Assembly: GCA_900549895.1 (NCBI GenBank)
Contig: URQG01000093.1
Coordinates: 1 to 7,265 of the forward strand
Length of the DNA: 7,265 bases
Direction of reading: 5' to 3'
Origin: an uncultured Lachnobacterium sp.
GTDB taxonomy: Bacteria > Bacillota > Clostridia > Lachnospirales > Lachnospiraceae
Below, one piece after another: positions 6,419 to 7,265 of the stretch. The notes under the pieces are model-generated. The model worked only from the letters and a program-made list of their open reading frames with translations. It did no database searches and was not told the DNA's origin. Position numbers and translations under genes: made by a program. The stretch's first letter is position 1, and every line of letters starts with the position of its first letter.

Positions 6419-7156
6419 ATGGAAGTATTGCTGCATGAACACGAGAGATTAGATGAACTTCATAGAAACGGGTACAAGATCATACAGGACAAGGATCGCT
6501 TCTGTTTCGGTATGGATGCGGTTCTTTTGTCCGGGTTTGCCCGCGTGAAGGCGGGCGAGCGTACGCTCGACCTTGGCACTGGTACCGGAATTATCCCGAT
6601 CCTTCTGGAGGCAAAAACGGATGGATCGCATTTTACCGGGCTTGAAATCCAGCCTGAGAGTGCTGATATGGCAGCGCGGAGTGTGGCTTATAATGATCTT
6701 CAGGACAAGATTGACATTGTTGTAGGTGATATCAAAGATGCTTCGCAGCGTTTCGGAGCATCTTCTTTTGATGTGATCACGACAAATCCGCCGTATATGA
6801 TCGGTCAGCATGGAATCAGAAATGATCAGGATGCCAAGGCGATCGCGCGCCACGAGATATTGTGCGATCTCGATGATATCCTGCGCGAGAGTGCAAAGAT
6901 GCTCAAGGCTGGAGGCCGCTTCTACATGGTGCATCGTCCGTTCCGTCTGGCGGAAATCCTTAGTAAAATGGTGGAATATCGCATTGAGCCGAAGCGGATG
7001 CAGCTCGTGTATCCGTTTGTGGATAAGGAGCCGAACATGGTGCTGATCGAAGGTCTGCGCGGAGGAAAGTCAAGGATCACCGTCGAGAAGCCGCTGATCG
7101 TGTATAAGGAACCGGGTGTTTATACCGATGAAATTTACGATATCTATGGATACTAA
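6419..7156 (+). CDS. trmN6: tRNA1(Val) adenine-N6 methyltransferase (TrmN6/YabB type)
   Basis: This is a 245-residue class I S-adenosylmethionine-dependent methyltransferase. Numbered from the preferred start, it opens with ERLDELHRNGYKIIQDKDRF and FGMDAVLLSGFA, the usual TrmN6/YabB N terminus. The SAM-binding motif I is LDLGTGTGIIPILL (50-63) and GLEIQPE (74-80) holds the ribose-binding acid. TNPPYMIG (122-129) carries the NPPY motif typical of enzymes that methylate an exocyclic amino nitrogen. The C-terminal EPNMVLIEGLRGG (204-216) and closing GVYTDEIYDIYG (233-244) are family-typical. In Escherichia coli the homologue (YfiC/TrmN6) makes m6A37 in tRNA1(Val). The same tRNA target is assumed here, not shown. 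In Bacillus yabB follows yaaT and yabA; here yabA is missing and this gene follows ricT directly. Confidence 0.9.
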   Translation: MEVLLHEHERLDELHRNGYKIIQDKDRFCFGMDAVLLSGFARVKAGERTLDLGTGTGIIPILLEAKTDGSHFTGLEIQPESADMAARSVAYNDLQDKIDIVVGDIKDASQRFGASSFDVITTNPPYMIGQHGIRNDQDAKAIARHEILCDLDDILRESAKMLKAGGRFYMVHRPFRLAEILSKMVEYRIEPKRMQLVYPFVDKEPNMVLIEGLRGGKSRITVEKPLIVYKEPGVYTDEIYDIYGY

Positions 7157-7216
7157 GATGAGCTATCTTGCCATATGCGTTTCGCATATTTAATCGATAA
7201 TTGCTCGCTTTTTGTG
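7157..7216 (+). other. Short downstream tail with two small hairpins, no identified gene
   Basis: The last 60 genomic bases hold two inverted repeats. AAGAT/ATCTT (7155-7159 and 7165-7169) starts at the methyltransferase stop, and ATATGCG/CGCATAT (7173-7179 and 7183-7189) has a three-base loop. The second is followed by only three T before AATCG, so it is a weak terminator at best. The rsmI or yazA start that often follows in this cluster is not recognisable before the adapter. A frame from the ATG at 7175 stays open into the adapter but is too short to judge. Confidence 0.4.
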
Positions 7217-7265
7217 CTGTCTCTTATACACATCTCCGAGCCCACGAGACGCGTAGTAATCTCGT
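7217..7265 (-). other. Nextera P7-side sequencing adapter (artefact)
   Basis: This is the reverse complement of the start of the window: Tn5 mosaic end (7217-7235), Nextera read-2 tail (7236-7250), i7 index GCGTAGTA (7251-7258) and the first bases of the P7 flow-cell sequence (7259-7265). It is what read 1 shows when it runs through a short insert. Biological sequence ends at 7216. Confidence 0.98.

Noticed and set aside
6090..6452. A 120-codon open frame overlapping the ricT tail and the start of the methyltransferase gene
   Set aside because: Its Arg, Ile and Val-rich content is what the alternate frame of a repetitive RG/Asn-rich coding stretch gives. There is no ribosome site or family resemblance, and it conflicts with two well-supported genes.
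1..7265. Transposon or integron-like element bounded by about 48-base inverted repeats
   Set aside because: The repeats match Nextera adapter including an index and P7 bases, and no transposase or integrase gene lies between them.
7175..7265. Start of a further gene (frame from ATG at 7175 open to the window end)
   Set aside because: Only 14 codons are genomic before the frame enters adapter, there is no clear ribosome site, and the residues match nothing I recognise. The continued open frame is read from artefact sequence.

Overview
The window is a 7.2 kb assembled fragment of a bacterial chromosome with sequencing-library adapter left on both ends: positions 1-48 and 7217-7265 are Illumina Nextera P7-side adapter in opposite orientations. 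Only about 49-7216 is biological. The base composition looks mid-range by eye. Strong AGGAGG-type ribosome sites, tight same-strand packing and the gene content point to a Firmicute, most likely a clostridial gut-type organism such as Lachnospiraceae. That placement is an inference from family resemblance and operon order, not a measured one.

All eight genes read on the + strand and fill almost all of the real sequence. Positions 118-1663 hold a two-gene AbiE-like pair: an AbiEi-family antitoxin/regulator, then a protein with the outline of an AbiEii nucleotidyltransferase toxin but apparently without its catalytic residues. Positions 1708-7156 hold a housekeeping cluster: an Orn/Lys/Arg decarboxylase-family PLP enzyme, a guanylate-kinase-like P-loop kinase, YaaR (DUF327), HolB (DNA polymerase III delta prime), RicT/YaaT (PSP1 family) and a TrmN6/YabB-type tRNA adenine methyltransferase. 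This follows the Bacillus subtilis order yaaO-tmk-yaaQ-yaaR-holB-yaaT-yabA-yabB, with a guanylate-kinase-like gene in the tmk slot and with yaaQ and yabA absent.

The cluster links nucleotide metabolism, clamp loading, mRNA processing and signalling (RicT) and tRNA modification. Within it the genes are spaced by a few to about 90 bases, and ribosome sites often overlap the preceding stop codon, so co-transcription is likely. Candidate internal promoters lie before the kinase and before the methyltransferase. The point most worth a second look is the AbiE pair with its seemingly inactive toxin-like partner beside this conserved operon. Others are the RG-rich tail on RicT and the unusual Walker A motifs of the kinase and HolB. 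I saw no CRISPR array, tRNA, rRNA, insertion sequence or prophage gene.
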